From Microcystis viridis FACHB-1342 (GTDB taxonomy: Bacteria; Cyanobacteriota; Cyanobacteriia; Cyanobacteriales; Microcystaceae), in NCBI RefSeq assembly GCF_014698335.1, contig NZ_JACJSV010000002.1, positions 1 through 64,000 of the forward strand: DNA of 64,000 bases, in the 5' to 3' direction. Under the pieces are notes generated by a model. It ran no database searches. It was given only the letters and a program-made list of their open reading frames with translations, and was not told where the DNA came from. A program made the position numbers and the translations under genes. This document shows, one piece after another, positions 26,174-34,586 of the stretch. Position 1 is the stretch's first letter, and every line of letters starts with the position of its first letter.

Positions 26174-29050
26174 TTAAGCTCTTTTGATCAAACTATTAGC
26201 AATTTTCTCTATTTGTTGCTTAAATTCGGGGGTAGATTCCGTACTATAAGGTTTAAAAAGAGTAGTGCGATCGCTATCCGTATCCCGATAAAGGGCTTTA
26301 ATTGGGACATCTCCATCTGCTTGTAAACGTGAGGCTTGGCGATCACTAACAAAGGTGAAAGAATCATCTTCTGACATCTGTAAAGCGACTCTATGGCGAA
26401 AATAAGCTAAATTTCGCCGAATATCAAGGACATTAGAGAAAGCCTTGATCCCTGAAAAACTGAGGATGAGATGAATACCTTTACTCGGTCCTTCCTTCAA
26501 TAATCGCTTAATTTGAGTAGTTAAGTGACTTTCTGGGCTATAAGACTGCTCATTGCTCCGTCTTAAGTCATCTACTCTATCTAATTCCGTCATGATGACG
26601 AAAATAGAAGGTTGAGTCATCAAGTCTGCTTCACTGAGTTGGTTTCTTTCGTCAAGTTGAACAATTAAATTGTTCAAAATTGCCGTAATAATTCGATTTT
26701 CTCGGTTAAATGCCGTCGTAAAGCCCAAAGGTCTTAGAATAATCTGACATACTTCTTCCAATGCTAAATGCCATTGTGTACCGGATACACTGCGATCTAC
26801 CACAACAAAACGAGATTGTTGAAGATTGCCATTAATAGCAAGACTGGTCAAAATAGCCGATAGAATTCCATAACGGGCTGTATTATAGTCTCCACCGATA
26901 ACTAGAAGGTTTTCACTTGGACGACGGCGTAATATCAGCCTTGCCTGTTGCCTTACACTAAATTCTTGTCCTAGCCATGTTAAGACCGGGTATTCTGCAC
27001 TAAACCAGTCAGAAATGCCTAATCCTCCTTTGTAGAAAGGTAAACGGGCGATTTTTTCCCAATCTTCTGAGGTTAACCATTTACCGTAATCTAAAATATG
27101 GCGTAATTGAGGATTATCTGCTAAATTAGGCTGAGAATCTCCATCAAAGACCACTGTTTCCGTGTAATCTTCTGGGGAGAGTTGATGAGCTTTTTGAGAT
27201 AAAGCGTTAATGATCATATCTCGGCGAGATTTTTCGATAAATGCCACTTTCCCAAAATAATTAGAGTTATCATCGCCACTACGGTCATTAATAACAATTT
27301 TCCCCGGCAAATCACAGGTCATTAATAATTGTTTTCCTCGTTTTCCAAATTCTGTCAGGGCTTGAATTTCTGTTTTTGACATCTGCATTCCCATTCTCAG
27401 GTGAATATTACCCAAAATTCCCGTTTGATTCCGCATTCCTTCAGCCCCAAACCTTTGGGAAGCGAGTAACATATGAATACCCGCACTTCGCCCCTGTTGG
27501 GCTAAAATCAGTAGTTGACTGGAAGCAGTATCCTCTTTGTCGTTAAAAAATAACTCCTGATATTCATCAATAATTAGAAGAATACGGGGCATTTTGCCCT
27601 CTGGTTGTCCTAGGCGGCGATAACCTGCCAATTCTGACACCCCTAATCTTTTAAATAAGGCGTTACGTCGTTCTTTTTCGGCGATTAATTCAGTTAAAAC
27701 ACTACGCGATAATTCAGGGGAGGAATGTAAGGAAACTACTTCGGTATGGGGCAAATTGCGATAGGGGGCTAATTCTACGCCATATTTGCCATCAATGAGA
27801 TAAAATCTTAATTCTGAGGGACTATAACGAGTTGCCAAGCCTAAAATAAGCCCATGATACAGGGTAGATTTTCCTGATCCAGTCATTGCTCCTAGCATAC
27901 CATGAGCGCATTGATGACCTTCGCTATCTTTACCAAACCAAATATTTAATTGATCAGAACTTCCTCTTCCACCGATAGGTGTGGTTATCCATTCTTCACT
28001 ACTATAATTCCACCAATTTTGCGGATCAATTCCTACTATATCATCCCAATCTAATTTTCGTTCGGGGGGTTTAGCTTGTTTAACTTTATCAAGTAATTGT
28101 TTTTGTAAATCCGCGTCGGGAATACTATCCGCTTTAAATTGAAGTTGACAAGATGTTGCTGTCTTTGACTGTTTACTGAGATCAATATAAAAGGCATTTT
28201 CAAACCCACTCATATTAATATCTCTAGGGAGATCAATATCTTGATTATAGTGAATAAACACATATCTTCCAGCTTCTGGTCCACTATTACCAATTTTTTG
28301 TAATTCTTCAATATCTCTACGGTCATATCTTTTAGGAAAATCTGCGACAAAAATCCCCTCAAATCTTTCATTGACTCGAATATCTGGGGGGAGTAAATGT
28401 AAGGCAGGAGACTGAGGATCTAAATAGGTTTCTTTGACGCGACGAATATCTTGAGTTACTTCTAATAAATCTCGATAAACTTCGCCACTATTTTCTCTAA
28501 TCAAAGCCTCAGGAAGGGAACGACGCATTAAAAATGCACCCCCATTATTAACGGGATCGCAGAAGGTATAACGTATTTGATAAGGAAGTAAAATAGCGGT
28601 ACGAATCACAAGAGATTGCAGTAATTCTAGTCCCGTATTACGGGTATTATTGCTACAGCGAATAATAATAGTTTTATTCCCACCAATAAAGGGAGCAAAT
28701 TCGGGAACACAAAAAGTATTATTACTCGATCTTTGTTCAACTAATTGACCAATACGAATTAATTCTGTAGGCTCTAATGAGGATAATAAATTATCGTTAA
28801 TGTTCCAATTTTCCCAACGATAATCTTGCCAACTTCCTATTATTTCTAATGGTTGCTGTTCTAAATAAGATTGAGTCGATAGATAGCTATCTTGGAGAAA
28901 TTTTCCAAAATAATTAGGTAATTGTTCGCCGTTTAATTTACCATGATTGAACAAAGAAGCACAAAACCCTAAATAGTCGGTTATGCGTTGACTACTTTGT
29001 TCAATTTTTTGGTTTAACCCTTCAATTTGTTGTTGCCAAAACATAAGCAT
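26174..29050 (-). CDS. FtsK/SpoIIIE-family ATPase, EssC-like
   Basis: 958 residues. The N-terminal 330 residues are soluble or membrane-proximal and carry no FHA domain. The first ATPase domain has Walker A GAMTGSGKST (387-396), Walker B ILLIIDEYQ (490-498) and the FtsK-type LLASQR. A second, weaker domain has GGDYNTAR where the P-loop should be (719-726) and VIMTELDR (818-825), so it probably cannot hydrolyse ATP. Tandem ATPase domains with small helical proteins next door are the EccC/EssC pattern rather than that of a cell-division FtsK. Its start overlaps the preceding stop (TAATG) with AAGGAG ahead. Confidence 0.82.
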   Translation of the reverse strand: MLMFWQQQIEGLNQKIEQSSQRITDYLGFCASLFNHGKLNGEQLPNYFGKFLQDSYLSTQSYLEQQPLEIIGSWQDYRWENWNINDNLLSSLEPTELIRIGQLVEQRSSNNTFCVPEFAPFIGGNKTIIIRCSNNTRNTGLELLQSLVIRTAILLPYQIRYTFCDPVNNGGAFLMRRSLPEALIRENSGEVYRDLLEVTQDIRRVKETYLDPQSPALHLLPPDIRVNERFEGIFVADFPKRYDRRDIEELQKIGNSGPEAGRYVFIHYNQDIDLPRDINMSGFENAFYIDLSKQSKTATSCQLQFKADSIPDADLQKQLLDKVKQAKPPERKLDWDDIVGIDPQNWWNYSSEEWITTPIGGRGSSDQLNIWFGKDSEGHQCAHGMLGAMTGSGKSTLYHGLILGLATRYSPSELRFYLIDGKYGVELAPYRNLPHTEVVSLHSSPELSRSVLTELIAEKERRNALFKRLGVSELAGYRRLGQPEGKMPRILLIIDEYQELFFNDKEDTASSQLLILAQQGRSAGIHMLLASQRFGAEGMRNQTGILGNIHLRMGMQMSKTEIQALTEFGKRGKQLLMTCDLPGKIVINDRSGDDNSNYFGKVAFIEKSRRDMIINALSQKAHQLSPEDYTETVVFDGDSQPNLADNPQLRHILDYGKWLTSEDWEKIARLPFYKGGLGISDWFSAEYPVLTWLGQEFSVRQQARLILRRRPSENLLVIGGDYNTARYGILSAILTSLAINGNLQQSRFVVVDRSVSGTQWHLALEEVCQIILRPLGFTTAFNRENRIITAILNNLIVQLDERNQLSEADLMTQPSIFVIMTELDRVDDLRRSNEQSYSPESHLTTQIKRLLKEGPSKGIHLILSFSGIKAFSNVLDIRRNLAYFRHRVALQMSEDDSFTFVSDRQASRLQADGDVPIKALYRDTDSDRTTLFKPYSTESTPEFKQQIEKIANSLIKRA

Positions 29051-29499
29051 TATTCTCCTTGTTTAGATAATTTTAAAACATTTTTTTGAGTATTTAACTG
29101 ATACAGTTGAGAAGAATTAGAGTCATCAGAGGAGTTACCTTTAATAAAAACAAATAAAGTAAACAACAGGAAAGCACCTCCTACACTTAGCCCAATGATT
29201 AGGTTACGAGCCTTAATTTTTAAAGACTTTATCTCATTTTTATGAGATTCTATGTTAGACTTTTCTTGGTTAATTTTACGGTCTGTTTCTTCTAATTTAT
29301 CCAGACAAGCTTCAATTTCAGCAGGGGCTAATTGTTGAGAAGTTAAAGGGGAAATAGTCGTAACTTTACTTGTATTACTATAATATTTAGCAAAGCGTTT
29401 ACTTAGGTCTTTTCGATTAGAATCAGCCCGATCATATTGTTGCCAAATTTGCTCTCTATTAGCAATCATACGAGCAATTGAATTTTGAATTGTTTTCAT
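29050..29499 (-). CDS. Membrane-anchored coiled-coil protein
   Basis: 149 residues: N-terminal helical region, a charged coiled coil (about 64-97), then one membrane helix (NLIIGLSVGGAFLLFTLFVFI) and a short polar tail. No family recognised. It sits immediately before the EssC-like gene and overlaps it at TAATG. It could be a membrane anchor or adaptor, similar in layout to some small Ess components. Confidence 0.6.
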   Translation of the reverse strand: MKTIQNSIARMIANREQIWQQYDRADSNRKDLSKRFAKYYSNTSKVTTISPLTSQQLAPAEIEACLDKLEETDRKINQEKSNIESHKNEIKSLKIKARNLIIGLSVGGAFLLFTLFVFIKGNSSDDSNSSQLYQLNTQKNVLKLSKQGE

Positions 29500-29524
29500 G
29501 TTTAAACCTCTGGGTTATTGTTAA

Positions 29525-29887
29525 TTAATCAACGAGTTGAGGAATAGATAAATCACAGTCATGTAACCACATGGTTGTGCGTGAGGGTTGATAGAAAACT
29601 TGCCAAATTTTATCACCTCTATTATTGGTGTTAATAACACCTGTTAATGAGACGACTTGATCAACAATTAAATAACTTCCACGAGTCCCCTTTCTTGCGT
29701 CATAAACCCTGCCATCTTGTCGAATAAAATGATTGCTACAATATCCACTCCGATGAGGTTTAACAATAGCTACCACATTACGATAGTTATTTTCTTGATG
29801 ACGACGCCATGTTTGAGCGTTTACTGGTAAGACTAAGCTGGTTAAACTGACAAGACAGGTGATAAAAAATAAATGAGTAATTTTCAT
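29525..29887 (-). CDS. Exported small protein, SH3-like, unknown
   Basis: 120 residues with a clear signal peptide ending VNAQ. The mature part is mostly beta (SGYCSNHF, YLIVDQVVSLTGVINTN, WQVFYQPSRTTMWLHDCDL), suggestive of an SH3-like or small beta barrel; the two cysteines may pair. Periplasmic or secreted. No family name is claimed. It belongs to the same run of minus-strand genes as the EssC-like ATPase. Confidence 0.6.
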   Translation of the reverse strand: MKITHLFFITCLVSLTSLVLPVNAQTWRRHQENNYRNVVAIVKPHRSGYCSNHFIRQDGRVYDARKGTRGSYLIVDQVVSLTGVINTNNRGDKIWQVFYQPSRTTMWLHDCDLSIPQLVD

Positions 29888-29943
29888 ATTTTTTGCTAAA
29901 TTAATGAAAGAAATATTTGAGGTTAATTAAGACTTTTAGAAGC

Positions 29944-30432
29944 TTAATAACAATACATTTCATTCCAATTAGGAGTTAATCTAGTATCAGAATCAATGCA
30001 ATCTCGTAGGCGAGGTTTTCCATCAGATTGAATAGCAAATTCTTGAATGTAATCTGAGCCATGGGCAATAAATTTTACAGCAGCAATATCTTGACAATTA
30101 GAAACTATTCTATCGGCATAACTTTTCATTAAAACAGGAGACCTCATGATGTTATCAACAATCCTATCACTTCTTGTATCAAGAGATGTATAGCTTTCAT
30201 TATAAGGGCTTAATACGAAACTAATTTCATCTTTTCTATTAGTGGGATTTCTCCTATTAGTCACAGTCCTTTTTGTAAGTATCACCCTTCTAACTCCTTT
30301 AGATTCTATTTCATTGACAATAGAATTAATGGTTGCTTGACAGCGAGATTGAGCTTTAAGTGGTAAGCTAAACCCTAGCTGACTCAGGATAAAAATAGAT
30401 AAGATGAAGTTAATTTTTTTCATGATTTTCAA
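29944..30432 (-). CDS. Exported protein of unknown function
   Basis: 162 residues. A signal peptide (FILSIFILSQLGFSLPLKAQ) is followed by a mature domain with five cysteines (RCQATI, SNCQDI, LRDCID, EMYCY and one in the signal region). The middle IMRSPVLMKSYADRIVSNCQDIAAVKFIAHGSDYIQEFAI is alpha/beta. No family is recognised. Part of the secretion-like operon by direction and spacing. Confidence 0.6.
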   Translation of the reverse strand: MKIMKKINFILSIFILSQLGFSLPLKAQSRCQATINSIVNEIESKGVRRVILTKRTVTNRRNPTNRKDEISFVLSPYNESYTSLDTRSDRIVDNIMRSPVLMKSYADRIVSNCQDIAAVKFIAHGSDYIQEFAIQSDGKPRLRDCIDSDTRLTPNWNEMYCY

Positions 30433-30460
30433 TTCGCAAGATGGTCAATTGCTGAAAACA

Positions 30461-30703
30461 TTACTTACTGTTAAGCTTGACTAATTCTTGGTGAATACTA
30501 AAAACTAGAATCAATGATTCACAGAAAATTCGCCAGAATAAATTACCAATAATTAAAGTAGCGATTCCTGCTAAAGGTTCCACAAATAGTCCACTTAAAC
30601 CTCCTAGGGTAATCATAAACAAGCCTAAGATATAGAGAAACTTGATAATGGTAATGCTAACCATTTTCCGAAAGGTAAAAAAGTCTTGCCAGAAACTGTT
30701 CAT
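30461..30703 (-). CDS. DUF4282-like small membrane protein
   Basis: 80 residues with two membrane helices (IIKFLYILGLFMITLGG and LAGIATLIIGNLFWRIFCE). The order FFTFRKMVS at the start, a glycine-rich centre and WRIFCESLILVFSIHQEL at the end is that of DUF4282 proteins, small helical-pair membrane proteins found in many bacteria. Role unknown. Gap of 28 bp to the next gene. Confidence 0.7.
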   Translation of the reverse strand: MNSFWQDFFTFRKMVSITIIKFLYILGLFMITLGGLSGLFVEPLAGIATLIIGNLFWRIFCESLILVFSIHQELVKLNSK

Positions 30704-30748
30704 TAAACCCTCTTATTGGCTTAGAAAAAAGATAATTTTTGAGGTAGA

Positions 30749-31291
30749 TTACGAATTATTTTCAGGTAATTGTAAGGAATCTTGAGTTCCTTTTAAAGAT
30801 TTACGCGCCACCTCTCTTGCGTCTCTGCTTAATTGTTCTATGGCTTTTTTAGAAACTTGTTCTAACCACAGTCTAGTACCATAAGAAATTGCCATAAGAG
30901 GTAGAATTACCATTAAGGCATAAATCCATGCTATCGCCAACAAAGCAAGGATAATTAAGACAAACATAATGCCATAAATTCCAGCACCACCAACTCCTCC
31001 GAAGATAGAGGTAAAGATACTCATAACAGTGGTTAGTACCCAAATAACGCCATCGGATAGCGCAATCAAAACTTTAAAAGCAATATTTGTCTGTCTTTCA
31101 TATTCCTTGATTAAGTCTTCAATATTGCGTTTATTAGATTCTAACGCATCCGCTACGACATTATAGACGTATAAAGATTTCCCTTCTCCATTGTTATCAA
31201 TTCCAATAATATTACAGGACTGATTAACATCTGGATTGCTGACTTTAAGCGTTAAAGGATTTCCCAAAAGTTGAACTTGTTGTTGATACAT
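30749..31291 (-). CDS. Membrane protein, first gene of the operon
   Basis: 180 residues. A polar N-terminus (about 1-60) precedes several hydrophobic stretches: VLIALSDGVIWVLTTVMSIF, GGVGGAGIYGIMFVLIILAL and LAIAWIYALMVILPLMAI, then a charged C-terminal helix. No family recognised. The first two conserved glycines in the central hydrophobic stretch could pack a bundle or channel. It is likely first in the transcript, with its promoter within 31292-31613. Confidence 0.6.
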   Translation of the reverse strand: MYQQQVQLLGNPLTLKVSNPDVNQSCNIIGIDNNGEGKSLYVYNVVADALESNKRNIEDLIKEYERQTNIAFKVLIALSDGVIWVLTTVMSIFTSIFGGVGGAGIYGIMFVLIILALLAIAWIYALMVILPLMAISYGTRLWLEQVSKKAIEQLSRDAREVARKSLKGTQDSLQLPENNS

Positions 31292-31613
31292 AATACACCA
31301 AAACCATACAATTTATTCAGGTAAAGTGCGAATTCTAACCTATCGGTTATTCGACAAAAGCCAATCATCCACTTATTTCTAAGTTTCGGCTGAACAGGCC
31401 GCATCTGGTATGCCAGTATAGCTTGAGAATAATTTGGGAATCTACCCAAACTGGTATCAATTTTAAAATAGCCTCAAACCCTTATAGAGTAAGGAATATG
31501 ACATCTAAAGCTGAGATTGACTTCGGGACACTTAAGGATATAGCCAATTTTCAGGATAATTTACCTTAAGTTCCCAAAATCTAGTATTTATCGGCAAACT
31601 ATTGAGCTAGACT
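31292..31613. other. Gap upstream of the secretion-like operon
   Basis: No gene is supported. A 13-bp inverted pair (GGGACACTTAAGG at 31533 and CCTTAAGTTCCC at 31564) is the main feature and may be a MITE relic or a regulator site. The 65-codon frame at 31252-31449 has no family features and is not kept. The operon promoter must lie here or in the end of the next gene. Confidence 0.5.
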
Positions 31614-32687
31614 TCACACCGCAAACGCTTCCTTATGTTTATGAAAAATCTGGTCAGCGTTGTGGTACTGATGCTTAATCATCCACTGCTCCAGTTCAAT
31701 GAGATACCATTGACCGGCAAATGTTCCATATTTTAAGCAAACTTTTTCATTATCGTGTAGAGTGTGCTTAAATCCAAAACGTTCTTTATAGAGTGCTTCA
31801 ATGGTTTCGTCCCCTTTTGGATAAGTCGTGTAGGAAATTTCAGTGTGAGCAATATCATGTTTGTAAGTCAAGATAGCTCGAATCAATTGCTGATAAACAA
31901 GATAACTTGTTCCTTTTTTGCCAGTTCCCTTTTCATCATAGAGAGAGAGACTTTCTCCGATGCTTGTTACATTTTTGGGTAACATCAAATGCTTTCCTGT
32001 GTGGTTTCCTTCACAAAGTGTTGCCAGTTGACAAGGCAAATAGTAGCCATATTCAGGCAGAGAATAGGTATAGCGTGCAACACCGATTACCTGAGAGGGA
32101 TTCTGTTCAGGATAGGCTAGAAAAATAACCGATTGGTGAGTAAATAAATCGTCGATTTCTTTGCAATAATTTTGTGACTCAGGATAGCGATTCTTGAGAA
32201 ATAAGAAATAGGATTCAATTTCTGCTGGTGTTTCCGCTTCCTTGACCAGATAGCCTTTGACCTTTGGCACATCAAAAGAAAGTAAGGCTCTTTTGCAAAG
32301 AATCCAGCAGTTGCCAATGTTATTTAATACAATAAATCCAGCACAAGAAAACAGAATCTTCACATATTGCTCAATATCAGGGGTTTGGGATATATCATAG
32401 ACAAAGAGAAGACCGTTATCCTGTAACATTCTTCGGACAGTCCTTAAAGTGAATAGGGGATCTTTTTGGGTGTAATTTGTGGTCTTTAGCGTTGCAAATG
32501 TTTGTGCCGTTAAGTCCTTTTCCTCGTTTGGTTTTAAATTAAGCCAACAAGAAAGTTGCTCATAGTGACGCTCTGGTATTTGACCGCTAAATAAGTGATT
32601 GACATCAACTCCATCCGACGACAGTAGCCGCACCGATGTAGATGATAATGATGTAAACTGTTTACCATTGTGGCGAGTGTTGCCCAT
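31614..32687 (-). CDS. Truncated methyltransferase-like plus GNAT-like protein
   Basis: 357 residues. Residues 60-135 (LRTVRRMLQDNGLLFVYDISQTP) resemble the C-terminal half of a class I SAM methyltransferase, and about 145-300 looks like a GNAT-type acyltransferase (VIGVARYTYSLPEYGYYLPCQLA, then ERFGFKHTLHDNEKV). The first codons lie inside a duplicated TPR fragment on the other strand, so the true 5' end has been lost and the ATG at 32687 is accidental. Product and activity unknown; probably inactive. Confidence 0.5.
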   Translation of the reverse strand: MGNTRHNGKQFTSLSSTSVRLLSSDGVDVNHLFSGQIPERHYEQLSCWLNLKPNEEKDLTAQTFATLKTTNYTQKDPLFTLRTVRRMLQDNGLLFVYDISQTPDIEQYVKILFSCAGFIVLNNIGNCWILCKRALLSFDVPKVKGYLVKEAETPAEIESYFLFLKNRYPESQNYCKEIDDLFTHQSVIFLAYPEQNPSQVIGVARYTYSLPEYGYYLPCQLATLCEGNHTGKHLMLPKNVTSIGESLSLYDEKGTGKKGTSYLVYQQLIRAILTYKHDIAHTEISYTTYPKGDETIEALYKERFGFKHTLHDNEKVCLKYGTFAGQWYLIELEQWMIKHQYHNADQIFHKHKEAFAV

Positions 32688-32973
32688 GCTTGCGCTGGAT
32701 TAGGAGAAATTTATAGTATCACTCGAAAGGATGATCTAGCCTATCAATATCTTAATCAAGCTTTAGATATTGCCCTCGATATTGGAGAAAGATATATAGA
32801 ACTAGAGACTTTAATTATTTTGGCAGAATTTGAAGAAAAAAACCATGATCTTAAATCAGCTATTAATCACTGGCAACAAGCCTTACATCTTTCTGAAAAA
32901 TTAAATATTCTCTCCCATAAAGAGAACTGTGAACAAAATCTAGAAAGGTTGTTAAACCCCAACTAAGTTGAGA
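32669..32973 (+). pseudogene. Duplicated 3' end of the TPR gene
   Basis: This 305-bp block repeats 36801-37105 with about six base changes. It encodes the last 98 residues of the TPR protein (ASVAHACAGLGEIY to NLERLLNPN) and the stop. The 5' end is cut off at the junction with the truncated methyltransferase gene. The copies are in direct orientation, about 4.1 kb apart. Confidence 0.9.
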
Positions 32974-33159
32974 CTGAGTAACGCACAGAAAACAGCAATT
33001 CTCATTTTAAGGTTTCATGACATAAAAAGCCTTATAACAAGAGGGTTGTACAATTCTTAACAATTTTAGTGATCGCTGAAACGGCGCAAAATCGTTCTGA
33101 ATTTATTTTTGCTGCTCATGCAAAAGGGGGAATACATAATCAGTTTTTAATAACTGGAT

Positions 33160-33500
33160 TTAGTATGACAAGCAACTCGTTGTCACCCCTTCAGCGGTCA
33201 CATTAGATTGAAACAATCTGAATTTCCCTGACTCGGTGCATTGGTTTGGTTTGGTTTGCTTTTCGGTGGTGATTAGTTCATCAGCTTGAATTTCCAGCGC
33301 AGCAGCAACATGAAGTGCATCCATCGCCGCTAAACCGTAAGTGCCAGCAATTTCATGACTCACTGCATCCTCCTCGACGTGCAGCAAGTTCTTGTTCTAT
33401 TTCGTCTTCATTGAGCAGTTGCAATCCAGCCGAAATTGCCCTCTGTCGGATTTCCGATAACTTTTTGCTTAATGGTGTTTGGGGAATAAATTTTAATTAT
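33160..33500 (-). pseudogene. Collapsed VapB-VapC-type toxin-antitoxin pair
   Basis: Reading on the minus strand, KLSEIRQRAISAGLQLLNEDEIEQELAARRGG looks like a VapB-like antitoxin C-terminus. After a shift of frame comes MDALHVAAALEIQADELITTEKQTKP, the C-terminal part of a PIN-domain ribonuclease. The N-terminal half of the toxin, with the first catalytic Asp, is missing. A deletion has fused the two ends, leaving no working module. Confidence 0.6.
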
Positions 33501-33702
33501 ATCTATTACTTCGCTACCATTATTATTCAATTCTTTAATTAAGAAGTCTAAAGATGGCATAATTACTTATTCCGAATATTGGTATTTAGGCATTATTATA
33601 GCATTCCAATTTTCTAAAGTCAAACCCTCAACTCTAGCTAAATTAATACCATTAGTTTGTAGAATAGGAAATACTTTTTAATCTTTAATTCTTAGGATAA
33701 GG

Positions 33703-33848
33703 GGCTCTCCCAGCTTTGGTGGGTAAAATGTATTCTAAGATACATTTCTCAAGAGCGAGGGGGTGGAACGAACCACAAAGACACAAAGGACACAAAGATC
33801 GATCGATCCTATGTCAATTAAACTTGTCACACAGAACCTAGAAGAGCC
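33703..33848 (+). repeat. Dispersed repeat family E, copy 2
   Basis: About 146 bp, about 85% like the copy at 8867 by eye. It opens GGCTCTCCCAGC, carries GGTGGGTAAAATGTATTC and AACGAACCACAAAGACACAA, and ends GAACCTAGAAGAGCC. The GGCTCT and AGAGCC ends are inverted. It flanks the toxin-antitoxin and xis region. Confidence 0.75.
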
Positions 33849-33886
33849 GATAAGTTGAGGTATAGTTTCTCATCTTAACTTTAATT

Positions 33887-33965
33887 GGAGCGATCGCTGT
33901 TTTTTAAGTTTGAGAAGGGCGATCGCTGTTTTTCTGTAAAGGCGAGAGTGGCGATCGCTGTTGAG
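33887..33965. repeat. HIP1-based iterated array 1
   Basis: Three GCGATCGCTGTT units spaced about 30-35 bp apart, each in the form GGGCGATCGCTGTTTTT with a purine-rich spacer (AAGGCGAGAGTG). Two more such arrays lie at 34480 and 35692. HIP1 alone is common in cyanobacteria, but this regular repetition with a T tail is not. Confidence 0.75.
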
Positions 33966-34029
33966 TTGAGGATGAAGGAGAAATTTGAGCTATAATAGGG
34001 GATAAAATTAACAAACAAGGTAATTATCA

Positions 34030-34227
34030 ATGCCATTAAAGCAAAAGTATATTACTGATGAACAGGGTAATCAAATCGGTATTCTTTTAGATATAGAGGA
34101 ATATCGAAAACTCCTAGAAGATTCTGAAGAATTGAATGCTATTAGAGCCTATGATTTAGCTATTTCGGAAGAGGAAGAAATTCCTTTTAAAGAGGCGATC
34201 GCCGAAATTGAAAATAGTCGTCAATGA
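34030..34227 (+). CDS. Antitoxin of a RelBE-type pair
   Basis: 65 residues: MPLKQKYITDEQGNQIGILLDIEEYRKLLED, a short beta strand and helix as in Phd/YefM-like or small RelB antitoxins, then a charged helix to wrap the toxin. It overlaps the toxin gene by 4 bp (ATGA), the usual coupling. It probably represses its own promoter; ATAATAGG-like sequence lies just upstream. Confidence 0.8.
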   Translation: MPLKQKYITDEQGNQIGILLDIEEYRKLLEDSEELNAIRAYDLAISEEEEIPFKEAIAEIENSRQ

Positions 34228-34478
34228 ATTACACTATTGCGATTAAAAAACAAGCTTCTAAGGCTCTAGCTAATCTTCCCCAAGATAGTTATCAGAAAGT
34301 TCGAGACGGGATTAGAGCATTAGCTGACAATCCAAGACCAGCAGGGTGTCTCAAACTGACAGGACGAGAAGGCTGGCGGATTCGGATTGGAGTTTATCGC
34401 GTTATTTACGCGATAGATGATTCCGCAAAAAAGGTGATTATTTTAGATATTGGACATCGAAAGGACATCTACCGATAG
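34224..34478 (+). CDS. RelE/ParE-family toxin
   Basis: 84 residues. MNYTIAIKKQASKALANLPQ, then KLTGREGWRIRIGVYRVIYAI and IILDIGHRKDIYR, are typical of the RelE fold: a ribosome-dependent mRNA interferase. The basic and aromatic residues near the end (HRKDIYR) fit the active-site region. Coupled to the upstream antitoxin; both reading frames are intact. Confidence 0.85.
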   Translation: MNYTIAIKKQASKALANLPQDSYQKVRDGIRALADNPRPAGCLKLTGREGWRIRIGVYRVIYAIDDSAKKVIILDIGHRKDIYR

Positions 34479-34479
34479 G

Positions 34480-34555
34480 CGATCGCGTTTTTAATGAAAA
34501 TTTGGAAGAGGCGATCGCTATTTTACTGTGAGAAGAGGAGGGCGATCGCTTATAA
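34480..34555. repeat. HIP1-based iterated array 2
   Basis: GGCGATCGCGTTTTTAATG, GAGGCGATCGCTATTTTACTGTG and GAGGGCGATCGCTTATAAT follow each other at about 35-bp spacing, between the toxin and xisH. The unit is the same as in the other two arrays. Confidence 0.75.
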
Positions 34556-34586
34556 TAAATCCAGTGATCAAAATAGAAGGAGGCAA

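Larger units (their letters stand above)
32974..34029. other. Mosaic gap with gene scraps and repeats
   Basis: This stretch contains the VapBC scrap (33160-33500), family E copy 2 (33703-33848) and a HIP1 array (33887-33965). Between 33500 and 33660 the minus strand reads fragments of unknown genes (MPSLDFLIKELNNNGSEV and LQTNGINLARVEGLTLENW), interrupted by stops. No intact gene lies here. Confidence 0.6.

Noticed and set aside
26174-29050. The ATPase as an ordinary cell-division FtsK
   Set aside because: It lacks the four N-terminal membrane helices and the C-terminal gamma winged helix of FtsK, has a second degenerate ATPase domain and sits among small WXG-like genes.
31252-31449. 65-codon minus-strand frame before the secretion-like operon
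   Set aside because: It overlaps the 180-residue gene start, has no ribosome site and no family features. It could be a relic, but this is not supported.
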